A DNA stretch of 64,000 nucleotides from Mangrovihabitans endophyticus (GTDB lineage: Bacteria > Actinomycetota > Actinomycetes > Mycobacteriales > Micromonosporaceae), in assembly GCF_014646155.1 (NCBI RefSeq), contig NZ_BMMX01000026.1:1-64000 (forward strand). Direction: 5' to 3'. The position numbers were made by a program, and so were the translations under genes. Shown piece after piece: positions 55,724-63,763 of the stretch. Every line of letters begins with the position of its first letter. Positions within the stretch are counted from its first letter, which is position 1. Below the pieces are notes generated by a model that saw only the letters and a program-made list of their open reading frames with translations, was not told the origin of the DNA and did no database searches.

Positions 55724-56008
55724 TCAGCGGGGACGATACGCGTCCGCGCGGTGTTCGACCGCCGTGACGAGAACGGTGTGGTCGTCCTCGTCGATCTCGT
55801 ACAGGACGCGGTAGGTCCCGCGCCGGGTCGACCAGGTGCCTTCGAAGGGCGGCAGCATAAGCCTCTTCCCGACGCGGTGCGGATCGTCGAGAAGCGTCGT
55901 GGTGATGAACTCGTAGACGGCGGTGGCGATCTTTTCGGGCAGGTTTCGCGCGGGAGCCCGTGCTGCCGGTCCGGCCACGCGGAGCCGGTAGCGGTCGGGG
56001 CCGCTCAC
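55724..56008 (-). CDS. relE: RelE/ParE-type toxin
   Basis: A 94-residue RelE-family toxin (ribosome-dependent mRNA interferase or gyrase poison). Family features are YRLRVAGPAARAPARNLPEK (basic N-terminal helix), GKRLMLPPFEGTWSTRRGTY and RVLYEIDEDDHTVLVTAVEHRADAY at the C-terminus. GTG 56008 overlaps the antitoxin stop by 4 nt. It is the second gene of a relBE-like pair. Confidence 0.9.
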   Translation of the reverse strand: MSGPDRYRLRVAGPAARAPARNLPEKIATAVYEFITTTLLDDPHRVGKRLMLPPFEGTWSTRRGTYRVLYEIDEDDHTVLVTAVEHRADAYRPR

Positions 56009-56292
56009 CGCGGGCGCTTGGCCATCAACGCCGCGAGTTCTTCGGCGTCGAGGACGTCACCCGCTTTCGCCGCCGCCCGGGACTCGGCCAACTGCCGCAT
56101 GGCCTCGGGGCTGGACAAGACCTCAAGGGTCTCCTCCAGCGCTGCGAGGTCGTCGGCCGAGACGAGGACGGCGACGGGCTGCCCGTGCCGGGTGATCTCG
56201 ACCCGCTCGTGGGTCCGGGACACCTCGTCGATGAGTTCCGAGAGCCGGTTGCGCGCGTCGGTGAACGGCAGCGTGGTCATGCTCGTGGTCAT
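56005..56292 (-). CDS. Phd/YefM-type antitoxin
   Basis: A 95-residue antitoxin. The Phd/YefM DNA-binding N-terminus is visible in TTLPFTDARNRLSELIDEVS and RVEITRHGQPVAVLVSADDL, followed by a helical toxin-binding tail. It normally represses its own promoter. Two starts are possible (56292 and 56280, MTTSMTTLPF). It precedes the RelE toxin gene with a 4-nt overlap. Confidence 0.9.
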   Translation of the reverse strand: MTTSMTTLPFTDARNRLSELIDEVSRTHERVEITRHGQPVAVLVSADDLAALEETLEVLSSPEAMRQLAESRAAAKAGDVLDAEELAALMAKRPR

Positions 56293-56401
56293 GCTCGCAG
56301 TATGGCCAAATCTGGCGTGAAGTCTGTACAGATTCGGGGTGTGCTGCCCGGCCGTCGTCGTGCCGGGCCTTCGATCACGGACCGAAGCCCCGGCACGCCC
56401 G

Positions 56402-56478
56402 TCAGTCGGTGGTGGCCACTCCGACCGGGCAGGTCATGCCGTTCGGGCCGTGGTTGCAATAGCCGTACGGGTTCTTCG
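56402..56478 (-). pseudogene. 3' fragment of msrA
   Basis: The minus strand encodes [16 protein letters not shown] then PVGVATTD and a stop. The intact msrA at 57884 ends [16 protein letters not shown] then PVGVAKTV. The rest of the gene is gone: upstream DNA (56479-56540) does not continue the frame. A remnant of an msrA copy thus lies between two toxin-antitoxin modules. Confidence 0.8.
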
Positions 56479-56540
56479 ATCCTGACGAACGATGCGGTAC
56501 TGCCGCTGGCCCGGACCCCTCCGGCCTCGTCCCGTGGCGC

Positions 56541-56852
56541 CTAAAGGTCGAGAACCGTTCGGAGAGCGGCGTCGACCGCTGTCAGCTCGTTGTGCGAGAG
56601 GTGGCCGACTATGCGGCCGAGGCGCTCTGGCTGGATCGCGGCGGTCTGTTCGGTCAGGACATAGGTGGTCTTCCCGTTGATCTCGATCTCCGGCCGGAAG
56701 CTTGTCGGCCTGGCGCTGGTCGAGGTGGGTGCGACGAGCAAGGTCGAGAGCGGAAGTAAGTCGGACTGTACGACCACCGCGAAGCGGTTGCCGCGCTGCT
56801 CGTGTCCCCGGGCATCCCCCGGGGCTTTCAGTTCGTGGACGTCACCACGCAC
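56541..56852 (-). CDS. mazF: MazF/PemK-type toxin
   Basis: A 103-residue MazF-family endoribonuclease toxin. It begins VRGDVHELKAPGDARGHEQR (MazF starts RGDI...P..G.EQ.G.RP) and continues with GNRFAVVVQSDLLPLSTLLV and PTSFRPEIEINGKTTYVLTE, matching the conserved core. GTG 56852 is used because it gives the family start. It overlaps the antitoxin gene by 11 nt. Confidence 0.85.
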   Translation of the reverse strand: MRGDVHELKAPGDARGHEQRGNRFAVVVQSDLLPLSTLLVAPTSTSARPTSFRPEIEINGKTTYVLTEQTAAIQPERLGRIVGHLSHNELTAVDAALRTVLDL

Positions 56853-57072
56853 GCAGCGACTCCATGTCGGCGAGCACCGCCCGCGCCTCAGCAACGTCGT
56901 CCGGGTCTGCCGCGACCGCTTCGGCCTCGGCGCGTAGCTGTTCGGCCCGGCGGAGACGCCAGGCGGCGAGGATGGCGTCGCGAATGACCTGGGAGCGGTC
57001 CCGGTCCCCGGAAGTCAGCTCCGCGAGGGCCTCGTCGACGTCGTCGTCCGCTCGGAACGTAATGGTGGTCAT
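56842..57072 (-). CDS. mazE: Ribbon-helix-helix antitoxin of the MazF toxin
   Basis: A 76-residue antitoxin. It has an RHH DNA-binding region (TTITFRADDDVDEALAELTS and SQVIRDAILAAWRLRR) and an acidic C-terminal toxin-binding tail ending in ADMESLRAW. ATG 57072 is chosen because the extension to 57129 has no ribosome site. It is the first gene of the pair and overlaps mazF, as expected for an autoregulated module. Confidence 0.85.
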   Translation of the reverse strand: MTTITFRADDDVDEALAELTSGDRDRSQVIRDAILAAWRLRRAEQLRAEAEAVAADPDDVAEARAVLADMESLRAW

Positions 57073-57121
57073 GAGACGAAATGTATTGCAAAGTGTCTTG
57101 CGAAGCCACCGGCTGAAGCCG

Positions 57122-57769
57122 TCAGGCAAATGCGAACAGCCGCCGTGGCGGTTGTCGTGCCGAAGAGGAGTCGCCGACCAGGCGGTTCATGCCGACTCGG
57201 AACCGGGCGTCGGTTGGCTGGGTGAATGCCAGCTCCTTGAATCCGTTCTCCGCAAAATGGGCCCTCACGCGGGAGCTCGGATCCGCGCTCCCGTTGCCGC
57301 GACCGCGAGTCCAGATCACGATTCCGCCCGCGACCAGCAAGTCGGGTAATGCGGCAATTGTCCTCCGTGCATCCTCATCGCCGATGTTGCCGAAGACCCC
57401 GCATGTCATGACCAGGTGAGCCGGAACTGCATCAAGGTACGTGTCTATCAGGCCCGCATCTCCGGTCCGCACGTCGACATGGGGCAAGTTCAGTTCCCCG
57501 GCCGTCGTGCGAGCCCTTTCAGCCAGTGCGGGATCCAGTTCCGCCAACACCGCTCGGACTGTTCGGCCAGAGTCATGGCGTGCCAGCACAGGCAGCACAT
57601 CCCGGCCGTCACCGGCGCACAAGCTGATCAGCCGTCGCTGTCCGCCCGGCTCGGCAGGTGCCTCGGTCAGCGCTCGCACCAGAAACTCCTGAACGACTAC
57701 CAGCCTCCGGGACAGCGACGAGTCGGGGGTCTCGTAGTCCTGGTGCCAGCGAACCCAGTCTTTGACCAC
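57122..57769 (-). CDS. SAM-dependent methyltransferase, class I
   Basis: A 215-residue methyltransferase. SAM motif I is RRLISLCAGDGRDVLPVLAR, motif II has VRAVLAELDPALAERARTTA and motif III HLVMTCGVFGNIGDEDARRT. It belongs to a family of small actinobacterial methyltransferases starting VKDWVRWHQDYETPDSSLSR. The GTG at 57769 is preferred to ATG 57856 on that basis, though its ribosome site is weak. The substrate is unknown. Confidence 0.8.
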   Translation of the reverse strand: MVKDWVRWHQDYETPDSSLSRRLVVVQEFLVRALTEAPAEPGGQRRLISLCAGDGRDVLPVLARHDSGRTVRAVLAELDPALAERARTTAGELNLPHVDVRTGDAGLIDTYLDAVPAHLVMTCGVFGNIGDEDARRTIAALPDLLVAGGIVIWTRGRGNGSADPSSRVRAHFAENGFKELAFTQPTDARFRVGMNRLVGDSSSARQPPRRLFAFA

Positions 57770-57883
57770 CCCGCCATCGTGGCGAAGCAATCTGGCGGCT
57801 GCAAGATCTCGCCGCCGCGTGGACGGTGCGAAGAGGTTGTGGGTGGCATCGGCCACCGCCGATGGGTGGCCGATGCCCGCCGG

Positions 57884-58543
57884 CTATACGGTCTTGGCGA
57901 CGCCAACCGGACAGGTCATGCCATTGGGGCCATGGTTGCAATAACCACCCGGATTTTTCGCATCCGACAGGTATTGCTGGTGGTAGTCCTCGGCGTAGAA
58001 GTAGTCGCCCAGCGGCTTGATCTCGGTGGTGATCTGCCCGTGACCGGCCGCCGTCACCACCGGCTGGAACGCCGCGCGGGACGCCTCCGCCGCCCGTGCC
58101 TGCTCCGGTGTCGTGGTGTAGATCGCGGAGCGGTACTGGGTGCCCACATCGTTGCCCTGGCGCATGCCCTGCGTCGGGTCGTGGTTCTCCCAGAATGCCT
58201 TGAGCAGGCTGTCGAAGCTGGTCTTGGCCGGGTCGTACACCACCTGGACGACCTCAGCGTGCCCGGTCGCGCCCGAGCATGTCTCCTCGTACGTCGGGTT
58301 CGCGGTGAATCCGCCGGCGTACCCGACCGACGTCGAATAGACGCCCGGAAGCTGCCAGAAGATCTTTTCCGCGCCCCAGAAACAGCCCATCGCGAACACC
58401 GCGACCTGGTGACCCTCGGGCCACGGGCCCTTGAGCGGGGTGCCGAGAACGGTGTGTGTGTCGGCGACCGGCATCGGTAGCGGGCGGCCGGGCAGCGCCT
58501 TGTTGGGGGTGGGCAGTTCGAGCTTCTTGTGCCGCAGGAACAC
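57884..58543 (-). CDS. msrA: Peptide methionine sulfoxide reductase A
   Basis: A 219-residue MsrA. The catalytic motif is [19 protein letters not shown], followed by [20 protein letters not shown] and [12 protein letters not shown]. The C-terminal [15 protein letters not shown] contains the resolving Cys residues. The GTG at 58543 is chosen (GGGAG five bases upstream; family start [13 protein letters not shown]); an ATG at 58558 is also possible. It repairs oxidised methionine. It is downstream of the HIT gene on the same strand. Confidence 0.95.
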   Translation of the reverse strand: MFLRHKKLELPTPNKALPGRPLPMPVADTHTVLGTPLKGPWPEGHQVAVFAMGCFWGAEKIFWQLPGVYSTSVGYAGGFTANPTYEETCSGATGHAEVVQVVYDPAKTSFDSLLKAFWENHDPTQGMRQGNDVGTQYRSAIYTTTPEQARAAEASRAAFQPVVTAAGHGQITTEIKPLGDYFYAEDYHQQYLSDAKNPGGYCNHGPNGMTCPVGVAKTV

Positions 58544-58591
58544 GGTCACTCCCTTCATCCGAGCTCGTCAACGCCGGGGCGTAAGCAATCC

Positions 58592-59005
58592 TTACCCGAG
58601 TTCCTTACCGATACGCTCGGCGAAGGACGCGGCCTCCTGGTCGGAGGCGTAGCGGTGCCGCGGCCAGAAGAAGCCGCGCAGCCCGTCGCCCCTGGTGCGC
58701 GGTACGACGTGGGTGTGCAGGTGCGGCACGGACTGCGACACGATGTTGTTCTGTGCGACGAATGTCCCCTGCGAGCCCAGCGCCGCCGGCACCGCGGCCG
58801 CGACCGCCTGCACCAGACGGAAATATCCGGGCAGCCGGTCGGCCGTCAGGTCGGTCAGTTGCGCCACATGCTCGCGGGGGATCACCAGCACGTGTCCCTT
58901 GAACACCGGGCGGGTGTCCAGGAATCCGATCCCGTCGGGCGTGTCGACCACCCGGAACGCGGGCACGGAGCCCGCCACGATGCCACAGAAGACGCAATCC
59001 GCCAC
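58592..59005 (-). CDS. HIT-family nucleotide hydrolase
   Basis: A 137-residue histidine-triad protein. It begins DCVFCGIVAGSVPAFRVVD (zinc-type Cys pair), and has FKGHVLVIPREHVAQLTDL and the HIT motif VPHLHTHVVPR. It is an Hint/AMP-lysine hydrolase-like phosphoramidase or Ap3A/Ap4A hydrolase. The start is ATG 59005, divergent from metB across a 66-bp spacer. Confidence 0.92.
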   Translation of the reverse strand: MADCVFCGIVAGSVPAFRVVDTPDGIGFLDTRPVFKGHVLVIPREHVAQLTDLTADRLPGYFRLVQAVAAAVPAALGSQGTFVAQNNIVSQSVPHLHTHVVPRTRGDGLRGFFWPRHRYASDQEAASFAERIGKELG

Positions 59006-59071
59006 GTCGTGAGACTAGTCTGTGGTGTCGCACTGCCCGGCCCGCGCTCATGCCAGGAGGAGAACACGTCC

Positions 59072-60229
59072 ATGACCGCCGACGCGCACGGCTTCGACAC
59101 GCTTGCCATCCACGCGGGTCAGGAACCCGACCCGCGTACCGGGGCTGTCGTGCCGCCGATCTATCAGACGTCGACGTACGCGCAGGATGCCGTGGGCGCG
59201 CCCCGGCTGGGCTACGAGTACAGCCGGTCCGGCAACCCGACCCGGGACGCCCTCCAGGAGTGCCTTGCGGCGCTGGAGGGCGGGCGCCGTGGGCTGGCCT
59301 TCGCGAGCGGCCTGGCGGCGGAGGACACCCTGCTGCGGGCGGTGTGCCGGCCCGGCGACCATGTGGTGATCCCGGACGACGCGTACGGCGGAACGTACCG
59401 TCTCTTCGCGAAGGTGGCGGAGAACTGGGGCCTGGACTGGACCGCGGTGCCGTTGAGCGACCCGGATGCGGTGCGTGCCGCGTTCCGGCCCGGACACACG
59501 CGCTTGATCTGGAGTGAAACCCCGACCAATCCGCTGCTGAACGTGGCCGACATCGCCGCGCTGGCCGGACTGGCGCACGAGTTCGACGCGCTGCTCGCGG
59601 TGGACAACACCTTTGCCTCGCCGTACCTCCAGCAGCCGCTCACGCTGGGCGCGGACGTGGTGGTCCACTCCACCACGAAATACCTCGGCGGGCATTCCGA
59701 CGTGGTCGGCGGCGCGCTGGTCACGGCCGGCGACGAGCTGGGCGAGCAATTGGCCTTCCACCAGAACGCGATGGGCGCGGTCAACGGCCCGTTTGACGCG
59801 TGGCTGACCCTGCGCGGCGTGAAGACCCTCGGCGTACGGATGGATCGGCACTGTGACAACGCCGAGCGGGTGGTGGCGTACCTGGAGAGGCACCCGGCGG
59901 TGACCCGGGTGCTCTACCCCGGGCTGGCGTCGCATCCCGGACACGAGACCGCGGCCAAGCAGATGCGCCGCTTCGGCGGGATGGTCTCGTTCCGGCTGGC
60001 CGGCGGTCCCGAGCAGGCGGTCCGGGTGTGCAACCGGGCCCGGCTGTTCGTGCTCGCGGAGTCGCTGGGTGGGGTGGAGTCGCTTATCGAACATCCGGGA
60101 CAGATGACACACCTGAGCGCGGCGGGCTCGGCGCTTGAAGTACCCGCCGATCTCGTGCGACTGTCTGTCGGCATCGAAACGATCGATGATCTGCTCGCCG
60201 ACCTGGAGCAGGCGCTGCGTCCCCTGTAG
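59072..60229 (+). CDS. metB: Cystathionine gamma-synthase / gamma-lyase family enzyme
   Basis: A 385-residue PLP enzyme. It has DTLAIHAGQEPDPRTGAVVP, EYSRSGNPTRDALQECLA, the substrate loop GLAFASGLAAEDTLL, SETPTNPLLNVADI and the PLP Lys203 in VVHSTTKYLGGHSDV. The C-terminal ESLGGVESLIEHPGQMTH is the Cys/Met-metabolism signature. It makes or cleaves cystathionine; gamma-synthase is the usual actinobacterial call, lyase remains possible. ATG 59072 follows GGAGGAG. It works with cbs (49504) in transsulfuration. Confidence 0.93.
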   Translation: MTADAHGFDTLAIHAGQEPDPRTGAVVPPIYQTSTYAQDAVGAPRLGYEYSRSGNPTRDALQECLAALEGGRRGLAFASGLAAEDTLLRAVCRPGDHVVIPDDAYGGTYRLFAKVAENWGLDWTAVPLSDPDAVRAAFRPGHTRLIWSETPTNPLLNVADIAALAGLAHEFDALLAVDNTFASPYLQQPLTLGADVVVHSTTKYLGGHSDVVGGALVTAGDELGEQLAFHQNAMGAVNGPFDAWLTLRGVKTLGVRMDRHCDNAERVVAYLERHPAVTRVLYPGLASHPGHETAAKQMRRFGGMVSFRLAGGPEQAVRVCNRARLFVLAESLGGVESLIEHPGQMTHLSAAGSALEVPADLVRLSVGIETIDDLLADLEQALRPL

Positions 60230-60240
60230 AGGGAGGGGCC

Positions 60241-61602
60241 TTGGAGCTCGAACCGAAGACGTGGGTGGGCGCCACCGCGAAGCAGATCGCCCGTGCGGTG
60301 CGCCGGGGTGACACGTCGGCCACACAGGTCGTCGCCGACCACCTGGAACAGATCGGCATTTCGGACGACTCGCTCGGCGCGTTCCGGGTGGTGCGCGCCG
60401 GGGAGGCGATCACCGAGGCGGAGAAGGTCGACGAGCAGGAAGATCTGGCCAACCTGCCGCTGGCCGGGGTGCCGGTGGCGGTGAAGGAGAACACACCGGT
60501 GGCCGGGCTGTCGACGTGGATCGGATCGTCCGCCGTGCAGAGCCCGCTCGCCGAGGACGACCACGAGGTGGTCCGGCGGCTGCGCGGCGCCGGCGCGGTG
60601 GTGGTCGGTCTGACCCGGATGCCGGAGCTGGCGCTGTGGGGCGTCACCGACGACGTGGACGTGGCCACCCGCAACCCGTGGGCCCTGGATCGTACGCCCG
60701 GCGGCTCCTCCGGCGGCGCCGCGGCGGCCGTGGCGGCGGGCCTGGTGCCGATCGCCCAGGGCAACGACGGCCTCGGCTCGCTGCGCATCCCGGCGGCGTG
60801 CTGTGGCCTGGTCGGTTTGAAACCCGGTCGTGGTGTGGTGCCGTGCGACCTCGGGCGGGAGGACTGGTTCGGGCTGGCCGAGAACGGCGTGCTGACCACC
60901 ACGGTGGCGGACGCCGCGCTGGGCTTCGGCGTGCTGGCCGGTCGCGGCCCGGTGAAGCTGGTGGAGCCGCAGCGCCTGCGGATCGGGGTGTCGCTGCGCT
61001 CGCCGGTGGCCGGGGTGCGGCCGGACGAGCCGAACCGGTCCGCGGTCTCCACGGCGGGACGGCTGCTGATCGGCGCGGGACACGACATGGTGACCGCGAA
61101 TCCGCCGTACTCGCCCCTGCTGGGCTTGACCGGCATGGCCACGTGGCTCGCCGTGGCGTACCGGGAAGCCGAGTTCCTCGACTGGGCGGCCTTGCAGCGG
61201 CGCACCCGGCAGCATGCCCGTCTGGGCCGTTTCGTGTGGCGCCGGGGATGGGTTCATCAAGCGCAGCGGGATTCGTGGCGTCGCCGTGCCGTCGGGTTTT
61301 TCGCGGACCGCGGGATCGATCTGCTGGTCACGCCGGCGTTGGCCGCCACGCCGCCGACCGCGTACGGGCATGCGACGGGCAGTTGGCTGTCGAATTTGCG
61401 GACTAATATCCGGTACGCGCCGTATCTCGCGCCGTGGAACATGGCCGGGCTGCCGGCTCTGGTGGTCCCGGTCGGGTTCCGCCCGGACGGGTTGCCGCTG
61501 GGCGTCCAACTGGTCGGGCCGCCGGACTCGGAGCTGCTGCTGCTGTCCGTAGCGGGGCAGCTCGAACTGGCCAACCCCTGGCAGCGACTGGCCATGGTCT
61601 GA
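60241..61602 (+). CDS. Amidase signature family enzyme
   Basis: A 453-residue amidase. The Lys of the Ser-cisSer-Lys triad is in VPVAVKENTPVAGL, the Gly/Ser-rich signature TPGGSSGGAAAAVAAG, and the nucleophile Ser in GNDGLGSLRIPAACCG. The substrate is unknown (fatty-acid amide or indole-acetamide-like enzymes share this fold). The start is TTG 60241 with GGGAGGGG upstream, 11 bp after metB; the ATG alternatives are far inside the conserved domain. Confidence 0.92.
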   Translation: MELEPKTWVGATAKQIARAVRRGDTSATQVVADHLEQIGISDDSLGAFRVVRAGEAITEAEKVDEQEDLANLPLAGVPVAVKENTPVAGLSTWIGSSAVQSPLAEDDHEVVRRLRGAGAVVVGLTRMPELALWGVTDDVDVATRNPWALDRTPGGSSGGAAAAVAAGLVPIAQGNDGLGSLRIPAACCGLVGLKPGRGVVPCDLGREDWFGLAENGVLTTTVADAALGFGVLAGRGPVKLVEPQRLRIGVSLRSPVAGVRPDEPNRSAVSTAGRLLIGAGHDMVTANPPYSPLLGLTGMATWLAVAYREAEFLDWAALQRRTRQHARLGRFVWRRGWVHQAQRDSWRRRAVGFFADRGIDLLVTPALAATPPTAYGHATGSWLSNLRTNIRYAPYLAPWNMAGLPALVVPVGFRPDGLPLGVQLVGPPDSELLLLSVAGQLELANPWQRLAMV

Positions 61603-61632
61603 CCCGCTCCGCCGCGGTGGCACGATGGTGCG

Positions 61633-62862
61633 GTGACATCTGAGGTAACCGCGTTGGTGGCGCGCTCCGACATCGAGGCGGCGCGGCGGCTGCTCACGCC
61701 GGTGGTGCGCACCACGCCGTTGGAGGAGTCCCGGCCGCTGACCCAGGCGCTCGGGCTGCCGGTGCTGCTCAAGTGCGAGAACCAGCAGCGTGCCGGGTCG
61801 TACAAGGTGCGCGGGGCGTACACCCGGATCGCCCGTCTGCCGGACGCCGAGCGGGCCCGCGGCGTGGTGGCGGCCAGCGCCGGCAATCACGCGCAGGGCG
61901 TCGCCCTGGCGGCCGGGCTGCTCGGCGCGAAGGCGACCGTGTTCATGCCCGAGGGTGCGCCGCTGCCGAAGGTGACCGCCACGAAGGGGTACGGCGCGGC
62001 CATCGAGTACGCCGGCGCCAGCGTCGACGACGCGCTTGTCGCGGCGCGGGAGTTCGCCGAGCGTACCGGCGCGGTCCTGATCCACCCGTTCGACCACCCG
62101 GACGTCATCGCCGGGCAGGGCACCGTGGGCCTGGAGATTCTGGATCAGTGTCCGGAGGTGGGCACCATCGTCACCGCGGTGGGTGGCGGCGGGCTGATCT
62201 CCGGCGTTGCCGTCGCCGTCAAGGCGGCCAGGCCCGATGTCCGCATCATCGGCGTGCAGGCCGGCGGTGCCGCGGCCTATCCGCCGTCGCTGGCCGCCGG
62301 TGCGCCGGTGCGGCTGGACGCCTCCGCCACGATCGCGGACGGCATCGCCGTGCTGCAGCCGGGCGTGCTCACCTTCGCTCACGTGGCGAAGCTGGTGGAC
62401 GACGTCGTCACGGTCACCGACGACGATCTGTCCGCCGCGCTGCTGGTGCTCCTGGAGCGGCACAAGATGGTGGTCGAACCGGCCGGTGCCGCGGCGGTGG
62501 CCGCGTTGCTCGGCGAGTCGATGGACGTGACCGGGCCGGTGGTGGCGATCCTCTCCGGCGGCAACATCGACCCGATGCTGCTGCTCAAGGTCATCGAGCA
62601 TGGTCTGACGTCGGCGGGTCGCTTCCTGCGGCTGTCGGTGCGGTGCACGGATCAGCCGGGCGAATTGGCCCGCCTGCTCGGGAAGATCGCCGAGCAGCGA
62701 GCCAACATCGTGGACGTCTTCCACACCCGGCAGAACCCACGCCTGGGTTTCGGTGAGGTGGAGGTCGCCCTGGCCGTGGAGACCCGAGGACCGGACCACT
62801 CCACGTCGCTGATCGGCGCGCTGCGTGCGGGCGGACACCAGGTCACGCTGTTGTCCTCGTGA
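61633..62862 (+). CDS. ilvA: Threonine ammonia-lyase (threonine dehydratase)
   Basis: A 409-residue PLP enzyme making 2-oxobutyrate from threonine. The PLP Lys58 is in GSYKVRGAYTRIA, the phosphate loop is VTAVGGGGLISGVAVAV, and AASAGNHAQGVALAAGLLG binds substrate. A C-terminal ACT domain is present (VRCTDQPGELARLLGKIAEQ), giving isoleucine or other allosteric control. The GTG at 61633 is used. The order ilvA/greA/DUF4307 is conserved in actinobacteria. Confidence 0.95.
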   Translation: MTSEVTALVARSDIEAARRLLTPVVRTTPLEESRPLTQALGLPVLLKCENQQRAGSYKVRGAYTRIARLPDAERARGVVAASAGNHAQGVALAAGLLGAKATVFMPEGAPLPKVTATKGYGAAIEYAGASVDDALVAAREFAERTGAVLIHPFDHPDVIAGQGTVGLEILDQCPEVGTIVTAVGGGGLISGVAVAVKAARPDVRIIGVQAGGAAAYPPSLAAGAPVRLDASATIADGIAVLQPGVLTFAHVAKLVDDVVTVTDDDLSAALLVLLERHKMVVEPAGAAAVAALLGESMDVTGPVVAILSGGNIDPMLLLKVIEHGLTSAGRFLRLSVRCTDQPGELARLLGKIAEQRANIVDVFHTRQNPRLGFGEVEVALAVETRGPDHSTSLIGALRAGGHQVTLLSS

Positions 62863-62864
62863 CG

Positions 62865-62927
62865 GTGGCGTGCCCAGTCCCGGCCGTGGCGTGCCCAGTC
62901 CCGGCCGTGGCGTGCCCAGTCCCGGCC
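62865..62927. repeat. Three tandem 21-bp repeats
   Basis: Three perfect copies of GTGGCGTGCCCAGTCCCGGC plus C lie between the ilvA stop and the terminator. They are non-coding. The unit boundary shifts by a partial fourth copy at 62928-62931. Confidence 0.85.
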
Positions 62928-62938
62928 GTGGAAGGCGC

Positions 62939-62973
62939 GAGCCCGCCGCGCGCCGAAGGCGCACGGCGGGCTC
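62939..62973. terminator. Hairpin terminator between ilvA and greA
   Basis: Perfect 10-bp arms GAGCCCGCCG (62939-62948) and CGGCGGGCTC (62964-62973) with a 15-nt loop lie between the convergent ilvA and greA genes, so it probably stops transcription from both sides. Confidence 0.75.
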
Positions 62974-62989
62974 CCAGCATGTGGACGGC

Positions 62990-63484
62990 TCAGCCGCCGA
63001 AGGGCTCGAATTTCACCACCGTGACCTTGATGTCCGCGCCGCTCGGGGCGGTGTAGGTCACCGTCTGGCCAGCGGTGGCGTCGAGGATCGCGGTGCCCAG
63101 CGCGGACTCCGGGCTGTAGACCGTGAGGTCGGTGGTCGCGGAGATCTCGCGCGAGCCGAGCAGGAAGGTCTCGGTGTCGCTCTGGTCGTCGTCGAAGTAG
63201 ATCGTGACGACCGTGCCGGGGGCCACCTTGTCGGCGCTCGGGGCCTCGCCCACCTCGGCGGTGCGCAGCAATTCCTTCAAGTAAAGGATGCGGCCTTCCT
63301 GCTTGCTCTGCTCCTCGCGGGCGGCGTGGTAGCCGCCGTTCTCCCGCAGGTCGCCTTCCTCGCGTCGGGCGTTGATCTCCGCCGCGATGGCCGGCCGGGC
63401 CGCGATCATTTCGTCGAGTTCGGCCTGCAGCCTGTCGTAAGCGTCCTGCGAGAGCCAGGTCTTCGACGCCTCTGAACTGGTCAC
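62990..63484 (-). CDS. greA: Transcription elongation factor GreA
   Basis: A 164-residue GreA. The N-terminal coiled coil includes YDRLQAELDEMIAARPAIAA with the acidic tip RREEGDLRENGGYHAAREEQ (D/E residues that reach the RNA polymerase active site). The C-terminal domain has TVVTIYFDDDQSDTETFLLG. GTG 63484 is the start. It rescues backtracked transcription complexes. DUF4307 lies upstream on the same strand. Confidence 0.95.
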   Translation of the reverse strand: MTSSEASKTWLSQDAYDRLQAELDEMIAARPAIAAEINARREEGDLRENGGYHAAREEQSKQEGRILYLKELLRTAEVGEAPSADKVAPGTVVTIYFDDDQSDTETFLLGSREISATTDLTVYSPESALGTAILDATAGQTVTYTAPSGADIKVTVVKFEPFGG

Positions 63485-63763
63485 GGTCGATCTCCTTGCT
63501 GTACGGCGAGCTGTTTGAACAATGAGCGCGATAGCTTGAGCTGATTAGGCTGAACGGAGCGAATCACCAAGCTTACCAGCGGTACTCGTGTCACCCGGTA
63601 TGCGTTATGTTGCTGAATTGAGATCCACACGGATCTCTGTCCCGGGTTGCCGGTTGCCCGCACCGTCGGCGTCAGCGGTTCTCGCGCGCTGCCGGTCGGG
63701 CATGCTTGCCAGCACGCGGGCCGGTCCGTGCCGCGACCGCGGTGCTGTCGTCCAACGTAGCCG

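Noticed and set aside
59914-62964. A 1,016-residue open frame on the minus strand
   Set aside because: It runs antisense through metB, amidase and ilvA, which are clear genes. Its composition (His/Arg/Gly-rich) is typical of antisense frames in high-GC DNA.
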